Assembly (NCBI GenBank): GCA_943371425.1
Contig: CALRUR010000005.1
Span: forward strand, 1 to 64,000
Reading direction: 5' to 3'
Length of the DNA: 64,000 nucleotides
Origin: CAJBVG01 sp943371425
GTDB lineage: Bacteria; Bacteroidota; Bacteroidia; Sphingobacteriales; Sphingobacteriaceae
The position numbers and the translations under genes are program-made. Below are positions 18,422 to 26,498 of this stretch, piece by piece. Position 1 is the first letter of the stretch. Every line of letters starts with the position of its first letter. The notes below the pieces were generated by a model. The model ran no database searches. It saw nothing but the letters and a program-made list of their open reading frames with translations, and had not been told where the DNA came from.

Positions 18422-19138
18422 ATGGAAAAACACATTATTCACAAAGCAGAAACAAGAGGAAACGCAAACTTTGGTTGGTTAAATTCATATCATACTTTTA
18501 GTTTTGGACACTATTTTGATCCTGCACGTACTCATTTTGGAGTGTTGAGAGTATTAAATGATGATACTGTTTTGCAAGCAATGGGTTTTGGAACACATCC
18601 GCACGACAATATGGAAATTATTTCCATCCCATTAGAAGGAGATTTAGAGCATCAAGATAGTATGGGAAATAAAACAGTAATTAGGAATGGAGATGTACAA
18701 GTAATGAGTGCCGGAACAGGCATCTCTCATAGCGAGTACAATAAAAATAAAGATCAGCAGGTGAAGTTTTTACAAATTTGGGTGATTCCTAACAAAAGAA
18801 ATGTTACACCGAGGTATGATCAAATTACCTTAAATCCTGCAGACCGAGTAAATAAATTTCAACAGATACTTTCACCAAATGCTGATGATGAGGGAGTTTG
18901 GATCCATCAGGATGCTTGGTTTCATTTAGGGAAATTTGATTCAGGCAAAACATCAGAATATAAAATAAAAAAAGAGGGGAACGGAGTATATGCTTTTATT
19001 TTAGAGGGCGATGTAAGCATTAATGGAGTAAAATTAAATAAAAGAGATGGCTTAGGAATTACCGATGCCACACAATTAACTATTGAAGCAAACACAAATG
19101 CCGAGATCTTGTTAATGGATGTACCAATGAACGCTTAA
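18422..19138 (+). CDS. Pirin family protein
   Basis: This 238-residue bicupin protein carries the pirin N-terminal block NSYHTFSFGHYFDPARTHFGVLRVLNDD. The metal-binding cupin motif THPHDNMEIISIPLEGDLEHQDSMGN follows, with three His and one Glu ligands visible, then VQVMSAGTGISHSEYN. Some family members are quercetin dioxygenases; others are redox-sensing regulators. The substrate here is unknown. The nitroreductase gene starts 2 bases after its stop, so the two are co-transcribed, which suggests redox stress or aromatic compound detoxification. Confidence 0.93.
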   Translation: MEKHIIHKAETRGNANFGWLNSYHTFSFGHYFDPARTHFGVLRVLNDDTVLQAMGFGTHPHDNMEIISIPLEGDLEHQDSMGNKTVIRNGDVQVMSAGTGISHSEYNKNKDQQVKFLQIWVIPNKRNVTPRYDQITLNPADRVNKFQQILSPNADDEGVWIHQDAWFHLGKFDSGKTSEYKIKKEGNGVYAFILEGDVSINGVKLNKRDGLGITDATQLTIEANTNAEILLMDVPMNA

Positions 19139-19139
19139 G

Positions 19140-19715
19140 ATGATAAAAATAGCAAATACCCAATTTCCAGTAAACGAATTAATAAAAAATAGATGGAGTG
19201 CCAGGAGTTTTTCTGAACAAGAAATTTCAGATGAAACAATACACACACTTCTTGAAGCGGCATCATGGGCGCCAAGTGCAAATAATGAACAGCCTTGGAA
19301 ATTTCATGTCACCAAAAAAAACGATTCGAGTTTCCATAAAGTTTGGGAAAGTTTAATGCAAGGAAACAGACCTTGGTGTAAAAAGGCAGCTGCTTTCATC
19401 ACAATTTTTGCAAGAGATACATTTACTGCAAACGATAAACCAAATGCTTGGGCATCTCATGATGTTGGCATTGCCACTGGTTACTTACTTCTTCAAGCTA
19501 CTAGCATGCAAATTTATTGTCACCCAATGGCTGGTTATGATAAACAAATACTAAAAGATAATTTGCAATATGCAGAAGGTTTAATTCCTCAATGTATTAT
19601 AGCTATTGGTTATTTAGATGATGCAGATAAATTAGAAGAACCATTTAAAACTCGTGAATTAACTCCAAGAGCTCGCAAAGCTGTTAATGAATTAATCATT
19701 ACAGATTCAAATTAA
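19140..19715 (+). CDS. Nitroreductase family protein
   Basis: This 191-residue FMN-dependent oxidoreductase-like protein shows RWSARSFSEQEISDETIHTLLEAASWAPSANNEQPWKF, the classic FMN-binding opening of the family. WASHDVGIATGYLLLQATSM follows, with a C-terminal LTPRARK arginine segment. The electron acceptor cannot be predicted. It follows the pirin gene directly. Confidence 0.92.
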   Translation: MIKIANTQFPVNELIKNRWSARSFSEQEISDETIHTLLEAASWAPSANNEQPWKFHVTKKNDSSFHKVWESLMQGNRPWCKKAAAFITIFARDTFTANDKPNAWASHDVGIATGYLLLQATSMQIYCHPMAGYDKQILKDNLQYAEGLIPQCIIAIGYLDDADKLEEPFKTRELTPRARKAVNELIITDSN

Positions 19716-19749
19716 TTTCGCATTTTCGTAAGGATACTTTTTTAAGCAA

Positions 19750-20388
19750 ATGAATAAAAAGGAACGATACGAACACATCTTAAATTATTTTGAAAAGAAT
19801 GTGCCTAATGCCGAAACAGAATTACATTATACTAATTCATTCGAATTATTAATGGCTGTAATACTTTCGGCACAGTGTACAGATAAAAGAATAAATTTAG
19901 TTACTCCCAAATTATTCGCTGCATTTCCGCATCCCGAAATACTTGCAAACGCCAGTGTTGAAGAAGTATTTACTTATATTAGAAGTGTAAGCTACCCAAA
20001 TAATAAAGCGAAACATTTAGTAGGCATGGGTAAAATGTTAATGGAAAAATTTAATGCAGAAGTTCCATCAACCGTAGAGGAGTTACAACAATTACCTGGT
20101 GTTGGAAGAAAAACCGCCAATGTAATTGTATCTGTAATACACCATGCACCTGCCATGGCAGTAGACACACACGTGTTTAGAGTTTCTGCACGATTAGGCT
20201 TAACTACCAATGCTAAAACCCCTTTAGCCGCAGAAAAGCAATTAATTAAATTTATACCAGCAGACAAAGTACATATTGCACATCATTGGCTAATTTTACA
20301 TGGCCGATATACTTGTTTAGCTCGCAGTCCGAAATGCGAAGAATGCCCTATAAGCATGTATTGTAAGTACTATTCTAAGAATTTTTAA
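19750..20388 (+). CDS. nth: Endonuclease III (DNA glycosylase/AP lyase)
   Basis: This 212-residue base-excision repair enzyme acts on oxidised pyrimidines. The helix-hairpin-helix LPGVGRKTANVI contains the catalytic Lys. The catalytic Asp is in AVDTHVFRVSARLGL. The C-terminal 4Fe-4S cluster loop has C-x6-C-x2-C-x5-C spacing in CLARSPKCEECPISMYC. Length is normal. It lies 34 bases after the nitroreductase gene. Confidence 0.97.
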   Translation: MNKKERYEHILNYFEKNVPNAETELHYTNSFELLMAVILSAQCTDKRINLVTPKLFAAFPHPEILANASVEEVFTYIRSVSYPNNKAKHLVGMGKMLMEKFNAEVPSTVEELQQLPGVGRKTANVIVSVIHHAPAMAVDTHVFRVSARLGLTTNAKTPLAAEKQLIKFIPADKVHIAHHWLILHGRYTCLARSPKCEECPISMYCKYYSKNF

Positions 20389-20405
20389 TTTTTTTTCAAA
20401 TTAAA

Positions 20406-20437
20406 TTTGCGCAATTAAAAGGTTGCGCTTATATTTG
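20406..20437 (+). promoter_or_regulatory. Bacteroidota promoter of the ArsR operon
   Basis: TTTG (20406-20409), a 20-nt spacer, then TATATTTG (20430-20437) match the TTTG-N19-21-TAnnTTTG consensus very well. Transcription should start around 20443-20446, about 22 bases before the ArsR ATG. Confidence 0.75.
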
Positions 20438-20452
20438 CTACCGAAAGGTTGC
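20409..20452. promoter_or_regulatory. Two operator-like dyads for the ArsR repressor
   Basis: A perfect dyad GCGCAA-N8-TTGCGC (20409-20414 / 20423-20428) fills the spacer between the promoter elements. A second near-perfect dyad GCTACC-GAAA-GGTTGC (20437-20452) covers the expected transcription start. Both contain AAAGGTTGC. Placement across a promoter right before a repressor gene suggests autoregulation. Confidence 0.6.
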
Positions 20453-20467
20453 ATAAATTGTTATTAT

Positions 20468-20788
20468 ATGAGAAGAGATGTATTTCAGGCAATCGCAGAT
20501 CCAACGCGAAGAGCCATATTAAGTTTAATAGCCTTAGGAGCAATGACGCCAAATGCCATTGCCGAAAATTTTGATAGCAGTAGGCAAGCAGTATCTAAAC
20601 ACCTGCAGATTTTAGTAGAGTGCGAATTGCTTAAGCAGGAACAACTAGGCAGAGAAATTCATTATCATTTAAATGCTAAAAAAATGAAAGAAGTGGATAA
20701 ATGGATTGCGCAATTCCGTGGACTATGGGAAAGCCGATTTGATAATTTAGATAAAGTACTAATCAATTTAAAATCTAAGAAAAAATGA
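20468..20788 (+). CDS. ArsR-family winged-helix repressor
   Basis: This 106-residue regulator has the ArsR-type opening MRRDVFQAIADPTRRAIL, the recognition helix region AENFDSSRQAVSKHLQILVECELL and the wing QLGREIHYHL. Cysteine metal sites typical of arsenic or zinc sensors are absent. It belongs to the subgroup that pairs with SRPBCC proteins. The start at MRRDV is preferred; an in-frame upstream start would run over the second operator. The stop overlaps the next gene by 4 nt. Confidence 0.92.
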   Translation: MRRDVFQAIADPTRRAILSLIALGAMTPNAIAENFDSSRQAVSKHLQILVECELLKQEQLGREIHYHLNAKKMKEVDKWIAQFRGLWESRFDNLDKVLINLKSKKK

Positions 20789-21750
20789 AAAACTTGAAAG
20801 AAATGATTTTTGAAGTGGATAAGTCCACTAATAGAATACATGTAGAAAGAATATTCGATGCAGGACTGGAATTAGTGTGGGCGGCATGGACAGAGCCAGA
20901 AATTCTTGATCAGTGGTGGGCTCCGAAACCTTATAAAAACGAAACTAAGTTTATGGATTTTACTGAAGGTGGTTATTGGTTGTATTCGATGCTAAGTCCG
21001 GAGGGTGAGCGCCATTGGTGCCGTGCAGATTATAAGAAAATTGTGCCACATCAATATTATACTGCAACCGATGATTTTTGTGATGAACAAGGAATAGTTT
21101 CTAATCTTTTTCCAAGCGCAAAATGGACCAATACTTTTATTGCAGAAGGTTTGCAAACAAAAGTATCTATTAATATAGAGTACAAGAGTGTAGAAGATAT
21201 GGAGAAGATTTTAGAGGTAGGATTTAAAGAAGGCTTTAGTATGGGCTTATCAAATTTAGATCAGTATTTAAGTACGCAATTTAAATTGAGAAAAGAGAAC
21301 AAAAAAAATAACAAGGCAAGAGTTACTTTTTACTTAAACTTTCCGGGCAATACAGAGGAGGCAATGAAATTTTATCAGAAAGTTTTTAATGGAACTTTTG
21401 TGGGTAAAGGATTACAACGTTTTAGCGACATAGACTTGCCTGAAGAAGCGGCAGGAATGACGGAAGAACAAAAGAACTTAATTATACATGCCGAATTAGA
21501 AATATTACCAGGCTATATATTAATGGCAACAGATGCACCCGAGAGTATGGGATTTGTATTGAACCATGGAAATAATATGCACATTAATGTTGAACCAGCA
21601 ACAAGAGAAGAAACGGAGCGATTATACAATGCACTTTCTGAAGGTGGAAATGTTTCGATGCCATTAAAAGACATGTTCTTTGGAGCTTACTTTGCGGAGC
21701 TAAAAGATAAATATGGAATAAATTGGATGTTAACGCATCAAAATGTTTAA
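20785..21750 (+). CDS. Fused SRPBCC (AHSA1-like) and VOC/PhnB-like protein
   Basis: This 321-residue protein joins two ligand-binding folds in one continuous frame. Residues ~15-165 are an AHSA1/SRPBCC domain (IHVERIFDAGLELVWAAWTEPEILDQWWAPK, TEGGYWLYSML, KEGFSMGLSNLDQYL). A Lys/Asn-rich linker (~170-178) leads into a PhnB-like VOC domain (~180-320: VTFYLNFPGNTEEAMKFYQKVFNGTF, MHINVEPATREETERLYNALSEGG, DMFFGAYFAELKDKYGINWML). In many genomes these are separate genes behind an ArsR repressor. The ligand is unknown. Confidence 0.88.
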   Translation: MKNLKEMIFEVDKSTNRIHVERIFDAGLELVWAAWTEPEILDQWWAPKPYKNETKFMDFTEGGYWLYSMLSPEGERHWCRADYKKIVPHQYYTATDDFCDEQGIVSNLFPSAKWTNTFIAEGLQTKVSINIEYKSVEDMEKILEVGFKEGFSMGLSNLDQYLSTQFKLRKENKKNNKARVTFYLNFPGNTEEAMKFYQKVFNGTFVGKGLQRFSDIDLPEEAAGMTEEQKNLIIHAELEILPGYILMATDAPESMGFVLNHGNNMHINVEPATREETERLYNALSEGGNVSMPLKDMFFGAYFAELKDKYGINWMLTHQNV

Positions 21751-21773
21751 TTAATTTTCTAGTCTCATTATTT

Positions 21774-21808
21774 AAAAAGGCTTTTATTTATAAGATAAAA
21801 GCCTTTTT
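21774..21808 (+). terminator. Intrinsic terminator after the SRPBCC-VOC gene
   Basis: AAAAAGGCTTTTAT (21774-21787) pairs perfectly with ATAAAAGCCTTTTT (21795-21808) around a short loop. The arrangement is symmetric, so it could also act on the other strand. Confidence 0.9.
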
Positions 21809-21816
21809 GCTGTATA

Positions 21817-21885
21817 TATCATCCTGCATTTATCATCCTGCATATAAAAACCTGCATATATGCAGTTGTGTTTTACTTATATTTG
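21817..21885. promoter_or_regulatory. Repeat and palindrome upstream of recA
   Basis: Three copies of a CCTGCAT-containing unit lie in tandem: ATCATCCTGCAT twice, then AACCTGCAT. The third merges into the perfect 14-nt palindrome CTGCATATATGCAG (21852-21865). A TATATTTG -7-like element follows at 21878-21885, putting the palindrome where the -33 contact would be. This looks like a repressor-controlled promoter, though the start codon is 173 bases further on. The rest of the 307-base spacer is AT-rich with no other clear signal except a second -7-like TAATTTTG at 21974-21981. Confidence 0.45.
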
Positions 21886-22057
21886 TAGCATTATTGTAAA
21901 GTAATTAAGAATGATAAATTATTTATTCATTTTATATTCTTGATTATCAATACTATATATAATGTTGATAAAATAATTTTGTTTGCTAAATAAATGCTAT
22001 TAATTTTAGCAAATATTAGAAAGTAAAACAGTAAAACATACATAAAATACATAAATC

Positions 22058-23071
22058 ATGGCAGACGCAAAAGAAAAGCTAAAGGCACTACAATTAACTT
22101 TAGATAAACTAGAAAAAACCTACGGAAAGGGAACAGTGATGAAATTAGGTGATAATCCGATAGAACAAATTGAAGCAATCTCAACCGGCTCGTTAGGCTT
22201 AGACATTGCATTAGGAATAGGTGGATTACCAAAAGGTAGAGTGGTAGAAATTTATGGTCCAGAATCGTCTGGTAAAACAACATTAGCCATACACGCTATA
22301 GCGGAGGCTCAGAAAAAAGGTGGCATTGCTGCATTTATAGATGCCGAGCATGCATTCGATAAATTTTATGCCAAGAAATTAGGAGTTGATGTTGAGAATT
22401 TATTGATTTCTCAACCAGATAATGGAGAGCAAGCTTTAGAAATTGCTGATAATTTAATTAGATCGGGAGCAATAGATATTATAGTAATTGACTCTGTTGC
22501 GGCCTTAGTACCAAAAGGTGAGATAGAAGGGGAGATGGGTGATTCTAAAATGGGATTGCAAGCAAGATTAATGTCGCAAGCATTACGTAAGCTTACAGGT
22601 ACCATTAGTAAAACAGGATGTTGCTGTATTTTCATCAACCAATTGAGAGAAAAAATTTGTGTGATGTTCGGTAACCCAGAAACCACAACTGGTGGTAATG
22701 CGTTGAAGTTTTATGCTTCGGTTCGTTTAGACATTCGTAGAACTGGGCAGATTAAAGATGCTGATGAAGTTTCTGGAAACAGAGTGAAAGTGAAAATTGT
22801 TAAAAACAAAGTAGCACCACCGTTCCGTATCGCAGAGTTCGATATTATGTACGGAAGAGGAATTTCAAAATCTGGAGAGATTGTTGATTTAGGTGTGGAC
22901 TATGAAATTATAAAGAAATCAGGTTCTTGGTTTAGTTACGGTGATACTAAATTAGGACAAGGAAGAGATGCTGTAAAGCAACTCATTGAAGATAATCCCG
23001 AACTAATGGAAGAATTGGAAGTGAAAATCAAAGCAGTGGTAACCCCTGAGTTGTTAGAAGAGAAAGAATAA
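22058..23071 (+). CDS. recA: Recombinase RecA
   Basis: This 337-residue strand-exchange ATPase of homologous recombination has Walker A GPESSGKTTLAI (~res 66-77), Walker B IDIIVIDSVAALVPK, loop regions MGLQARLMSQALRKLTG and the signature FINQLREKI. ALKFYASVRLDIRR follows. No intein or insertion is seen, and the acidic C-terminal tail is short. Confidence 0.98.
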   Translation: MADAKEKLKALQLTLDKLEKTYGKGTVMKLGDNPIEQIEAISTGSLGLDIALGIGGLPKGRVVEIYGPESSGKTTLAIHAIAEAQKKGGIAAFIDAEHAFDKFYAKKLGVDVENLLISQPDNGEQALEIADNLIRSGAIDIIVIDSVAALVPKGEIEGEMGDSKMGLQARLMSQALRKLTGTISKTGCCCIFINQLREKICVMFGNPETTTGGNALKFYASVRLDIRRTGQIKDADEVSGNRVKVKIVKNKVAPPFRIAEFDIMYGRGISKSGEIVDLGVDYEIIKKSGSWFSYGDTKLGQGRDAVKQLIEDNPELMEELEVKIKAVVTPELLEEKE

Positions 23072-23110
23072 TTTTTTTATTTGGTTAGGAGATTTCATGT
23101 TTTATGTTTT

Positions 23111-23140
23111 AAAGCGACTCAGCAATGGGTCGCTTTTTTT
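23111..23140. terminator. Intrinsic terminator between recA and the convergent gene
   Basis: AAAGCGAC (23111-23118) pairs with GTCGCTTT (23129-23136), followed by a T-run. The stop codon of the convergent oxidoreductase gene lies at its right edge. Confidence 0.88.
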
Positions 23141-24101
23141 ATGAAATTCGGATCAATACATTCCCTGTTTTTTCACCACGCTCTACATATCTATGTGCTT
23201 CTGCAGTTTTTTCCAAGGGATACTCAGAATCAATAATTGCTTTGTATTTTCCGGTACTAATAATACTTGCAAAATATTCTATCAATGCTCTGTTATCTGT
23301 TGGTATCGGAAATTTTATTTTTTTACCAAAGCTAAAGAAAGTAATTAGGGGTAAATAAATATTCTGACTATAAGGGCCTAGTTCTGTAGAGAAGTAAACT
23401 CCCTTTGGTTTTAATATTTTTTTGCATTTAAAAAAAGTGCTTTTTCCTACGGCATCAATTACAAAATCGTACTTCTCTACATCTTTTGTAAAATCAGTTT
23501 GTGTATAATCTATCACTCTATCTGCACCTAACTCTTTTAATAAATTTAGGTTTTTGGTATTGCCAACCACGGTAACTTTTGCACCATTTATTATTGCTAA
23601 TTGTAAACAGGCGCTACCAATTGAACCTGTAGCACCATTTATTAAAATGCTAGGATTTTTACTGAAATCTATTTTACGTATATAATTTTGTGCCAACATT
23701 AATCCATCCAATACACAAGCAGCCTCTTCGAAACTATAGTTCTCGGGTATCTTGGTCATTGAACCCGTTTCTTTCATGCAGATATATTCGGCATGCGTTC
23801 CGAATTTATAAGTACTCAATCCAAACACCCGGTCGCCAATTTTATAATCTTTTACGTTAGCACCAAGATCTTCTATTACACCAGAAAATTCGGAACCTAA
23901 TATGGCTTGCTTTGGTCTTAATAATCCACTAAATAATCTAGCAACAAAATATTCGGCCATTCTGAATCCAGTATCAGTTCTATTAACTGTGGAGAACTTA
24001 ATTCTTACTAATACTTCGTCCGATTTTGCCACTGGGTTATTTACCTCTACTAATCGCAGCACATCAGCCGTGCCATATTCATAATATCCTATCGCTTTCA
24101 T
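23139..24101 (-). CDS. Zinc-free medium-chain dehydrogenase (quinone oxidoreductase-like)
   Basis: This 320-residue NAD(P)-dependent MDR-family oxidoreductase has the GroES-like N-terminal domain (VLVRIKFSTVNRTDTGFR, GSEFSGVIEDLGANVKDYKIGDRVFGL). The Rossmann half has ILINGATGSIGSACLQLA and DFVIDAVGKSTF. Cysteine and histidine ligands of zinc alcohol dehydrogenases are missing, so a quinone or enone reductase role is more likely. The substrate is unknown. Confidence 0.9.
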   Translation of the reverse strand: MKAIGYYEYGTADVLRLVEVNNPVAKSDEVLVRIKFSTVNRTDTGFRMAEYFVARLFSGLLRPKQAILGSEFSGVIEDLGANVKDYKIGDRVFGLSTYKFGTHAEYICMKETGSMTKIPENYSFEEAACVLDGLMLAQNYIRKIDFSKNPSILINGATGSIGSACLQLAIINGAKVTVVGNTKNLNLLKELGADRVIDYTQTDFTKDVEKYDFVIDAVGKSTFFKCKKILKPKGVYFSTELGPYSQNIYLPLITFFSFGKKIKFPIPTDNRALIEYFASIISTGKYKAIIDSEYPLEKTAEAHRYVERGEKTGNVLIRIS

Positions 24102-24120
24102 TTTCTCTCCAGTTTATCCA

Positions 24121-24156
24121 TAGTTCACAACTCACCATTCACAACTCACAACTCAT
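24121..24156. repeat. Heptad array (TCAC words)
   Basis: Units AGTTCAC AACTCAC CATTCAC AACTCAC AACTCAT fill the space up to the stop codon of the minus-strand gene on the right. Read on that gene's strand, the array starts at its TAG with GTTGTGA words. Confidence 0.85.
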
Positions 24157-24708
24157 CTACTTTTCTATCCAAGTGCTATCAAACTCTTTTACCTGCGGAC
24201 CAAACCAACCTAAATTAAAATTTACAGTGCTTTTTTTATGATCTTGTTTCGCATCATCCAATACAATACAAAATGCTGATAATAACTCCACATTTACATT
24301 GTTATTCACTTTTAATTTATAAGTATCGCCCTCGAACCAAGTTATTCCACCTAGCTCCCAATAGCCTATCATAATATCGTTCAAATAAACAGAATGTTTC
24401 CTTCCTTTATGTCCGTAGATATCATATTTTTCTGAGCCTGCAATACATTGATAATGGTTTTTCCAATAACTAATAGTTCTGAATTCATATACTCTAAATT
24501 GTGCATCGCTTATATCATAGGAGTATTTAAACCATTCCCAATTACGTTTTATCGTAAATTTTAATACTTCAGTACCCACTTCTTTAAGTTCTATTTCTGC
24601 TAATAACTTAAAGAGTTTCTTCGTCGCTAAATATTTCTCAACAGAACCTATTATTATTTTATATTTCTGATGCAGTGAAACTTTAGCCTGATTGATGATT
24701 ACTTCCAT
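24157..24708 (-). CDS. Protein of unknown function, possibly LURP-one/tubby-like
   Basis: This 183-residue soluble protein has no signal peptide and is rich in aromatic beta-strand-like segments (NWEWFKYSYDISDAQFRVYEF, KYDIYGHKGRKHSVYLNDIMIGYWELGG, GDTYKLKVNNNVNVELLSAFCIVLDDA). The last segments recall LURP-one-related (tubby C-terminal fold) proteins, where a strand pattern ends in a 'LLLAxxIALD' helix. This is a weak resemblance only. It may be co-transcribed with the propeller gene upstream. Confidence 0.6.
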   Translation of the reverse strand: MEVIINQAKVSLHQKYKIIIGSVEKYLATKKLFKLLAEIELKEVGTEVLKFTIKRNWEWFKYSYDISDAQFRVYEFRTISYWKNHYQCIAGSEKYDIYGHKGRKHSVYLNDIMIGYWELGGITWFEGDTYKLKVNNNVNVELLSAFCIVLDDAKQDHKKSTVNFNLGWFGPQVKEFDSTWIEK

Positions 24709-24720
24709 TTAATTATGACA

Positions 24721-24775
24721 AAATTCTAATAACTAATATCTAAATTCTAACGACTAATGACTAACATCTAATCTA
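24721..24775. repeat. Heptad array running into a coding end
   Basis: 7-nt units AATTCTA ATAACTA ATATCTA AATTCTA ACGACTA ATGACTA ACATCTA. On the minus strand the array encodes the last residues and the stop codon of the propeller gene, and ends just before the ATG of the next gene. Nineteen bases at 24732-24750 are identical to 62769-62787. Confidence 0.85.
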
Positions 24776-25842
24776 GCAATAATTCCCCTTCTTCCTCCAA
24801 ACCAAATAATTTTTTTACTATCAGAAACAGTTAAGGTATGAAAGTAAAGTTCTTGGTTTTGTTGATCAAGCAGATATTCATATTTTTTTGTTTTTAAATT
24901 ATAGATGGATGTTCCGCTATGCCCTGTAATTGCTATGGTATGTTGGTCGATAAATTGAACACATGAACCAAACATCGCTTTGTTGAAGCCTAATACCTCC
25001 CAAGTATTTCCGGCATTTTTTGTAATAGCTAAACAGTTATAGATGCTGTCTTTTCTATCATAATTACCCCCGGCTATTACCCCTAGTTTATCTGTATAAA
25101 AATCCATTGAAAAGATACCAGTCATTTGTTCGCCCGATGGCATAGGCACTTGTAAACTTGAAAAAGTTCCGCCCATATTTTTACTGTGCCATACTTGTGT
25201 TTGTTTACCTCCGGTAGCAATAAAGATATTTGGCGGCATAATTTTCATATTAGAATTACTTGCAGCAAAAAAAGCTTCGCCATTTTTTAGGGTCGGTATT
25301 TTATTGCAATTAACATTATTCCAAGTTTCTCCAGCATCGTTTGTATATATTAATGTGGCACATCCATTAATAGGATCGCCTAATGCGTATCCATTTTTTT
25401 CATCATAAAATTTTATACAATCTAAAAAAGCATCAGTGTGTGTGTTCTCATAAACTACTTTCCAGTTTTTTCCTTTGTTTGTAGTTTTATAAATGTAAGC
25501 CGGACTGGCAATACTCATTAATAATACGGTAGAATCATTTAGTACAGCCATCGATCTAAAATTTAATTCAGACTGTTCATTTTTTATAGAATCGATGTGC
25601 CATGTAGCTCCCGCATCTTCTGTATAACCAAATATTCCACGATATGCCGCAAACCAAACAATCGAATCAGAAACACTTTCAATACTACGTATCTGTGTAT
25701 TGGGAACTGTTTGGAAATAACTTAAGTTGATGCCTTTCGTAGTTTGTGCAGTACTGTGTTTTGAAATAAAGAGAACAATAATTCCAAGAGAAATTGATGT
25801 TATTGTTTTAACGTTATGAATTAATGATTTAGAAATTGTCAT
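24754..25842 (-). CDS. YCF48/BNR-type beta-propeller protein
   Basis: This 362-residue exported protein has a signal-like N-terminus (hydrophobic 14-28, ending STAQ). It is followed by repeated Asp-box motifs: TEDAGATWHID, TTNKGKNWKVV, TNDAGETWNNV, SKNMGGTFSSL, TKNAGNTWEVL. This is the YCF48/sialidase-like propeller of photosystem-assembly-factor homologues and Bacteroidota surface proteins. There is no T9SS sorting domain and no lipobox. Function is unknown. The last few codons fall inside the heptad array. Confidence 0.8.
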   Translation of the reverse strand: MTISKSLIHNVKTITSISLGIIVLFISKHSTAQTTKGINLSYFQTVPNTQIRSIESVSDSIVWFAAYRGIFGYTEDAGATWHIDSIKNEQSELNFRSMAVLNDSTVLLMSIASPAYIYKTTNKGKNWKVVYENTHTDAFLDCIKFYDEKNGYALGDPINGCATLIYTNDAGETWNNVNCNKIPTLKNGEAFFAASNSNMKIMPPNIFIATGGKQTQVWHSKNMGGTFSSLQVPMPSGEQMTGIFSMDFYTDKLGVIAGGNYDRKDSIYNCLAITKNAGNTWEVLGFNKAMFGSCVQFIDQHTIAITGHSGTSIYNLKTKKYEYLLDQQNQELYFHTLTVSDSKKIIWFGGRRGIIARLDVSH

Positions 25843-25890
25843 TGCTAATTTTTGCGTTAATAAATTAATCAGAATAAGATGTTTCGAAAA

Positions 25891-26484
25891 TTAGTGTTTA
25901 AGAATTTTTACACTAGGCATTAAGAAACTTTTAACACTGCCATCAATTAATTTATAGGCAATGGTAAGGTTATGAACTGAGTTTGCTTTTGGTGTACGCA
26001 TAAAATTTAGAAAGGCTAAACTACCTTGTACATTTTTTTCAGAATCATTTTCAACAAGCGTGTTTCCTCTAAAACCCATTATATCTCTGAGATTAGTGCC
26101 CGATGGATGTTGTGCATCATAATCTGCATCAGAATAAATAAACAAACTATCTATGCCTTTAAATTCATAAACAGGTTCGCAAGCGTAAGCTTTATTAATT
26201 AACCGAAAGCTGAAATTATTCGAGAAAGATTGAATTTCATTTGATATAAGAATTCCTACACTATCAAAATAAATTCCATTTGTATCTAGCACAATGTTTT
26301 TAAAATCAAAATAATTATAATTATCACTGCCTTTTGTAATCCCTGTAATTTTTACAAATTCGGCATCTATGGAATTTATTTTTAAGCGGGTAGCTCCCGT
26401 TTCGCATTCATCACATGAAATAAAAAAGACGCTGCTAAAAAGTACTAGAACTACTGTTTTAAAATTTAACATTTTGTTTTTCAT
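25891..26484 (-). CDS. Putative lipoprotein
   Basis: This 197-residue protein has a lipoprotein signal peptide (LNFKTVVLVLFSSVFFISCDE, lipobox ISC). The mature part has only two further cysteines near its start (CDECETG) and one in KAYACEPVYEF. I do not recognise a named family with confidence; it resembles short Bacteroidota lipoproteins of the DUF type found near metal-related genes. The start could be the first ATG or the Met four residues later. It is the last gene of the SCO/MORN/YHYH cluster on this strand. Confidence 0.65.
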   Translation of the reverse strand: MKNKMLNFKTVVLVLFSSVFFISCDECETGATRLKINSIDAEFVKITGITKGSDNYNYFDFKNIVLDTNGIYFDSVGILISNEIQSFSNNFSFRLINKAYACEPVYEFKGIDSLFIYSDADYDAQHPSGTNLRDIMGFRGNTLVENDSEKNVQGSLAFLNFMRTPKANSVHNLTIAYKLIDGSVKSFLMPSVKILKH

Positions 26485-26498
26485 CGGAATATATATTA

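Noticed and set aside
20785..21750. Two genes joined by a missed stop codon
   Set aside because: The frame is continuous through a plausible charged linker and no start or stop is disturbed at the border.
24754..25842. T9SS sorting domain in the propeller protein
   Set aside because: The C-terminus ends in a propeller strand (GGRRGIIARLDVSH) without the YPNP-type domain.
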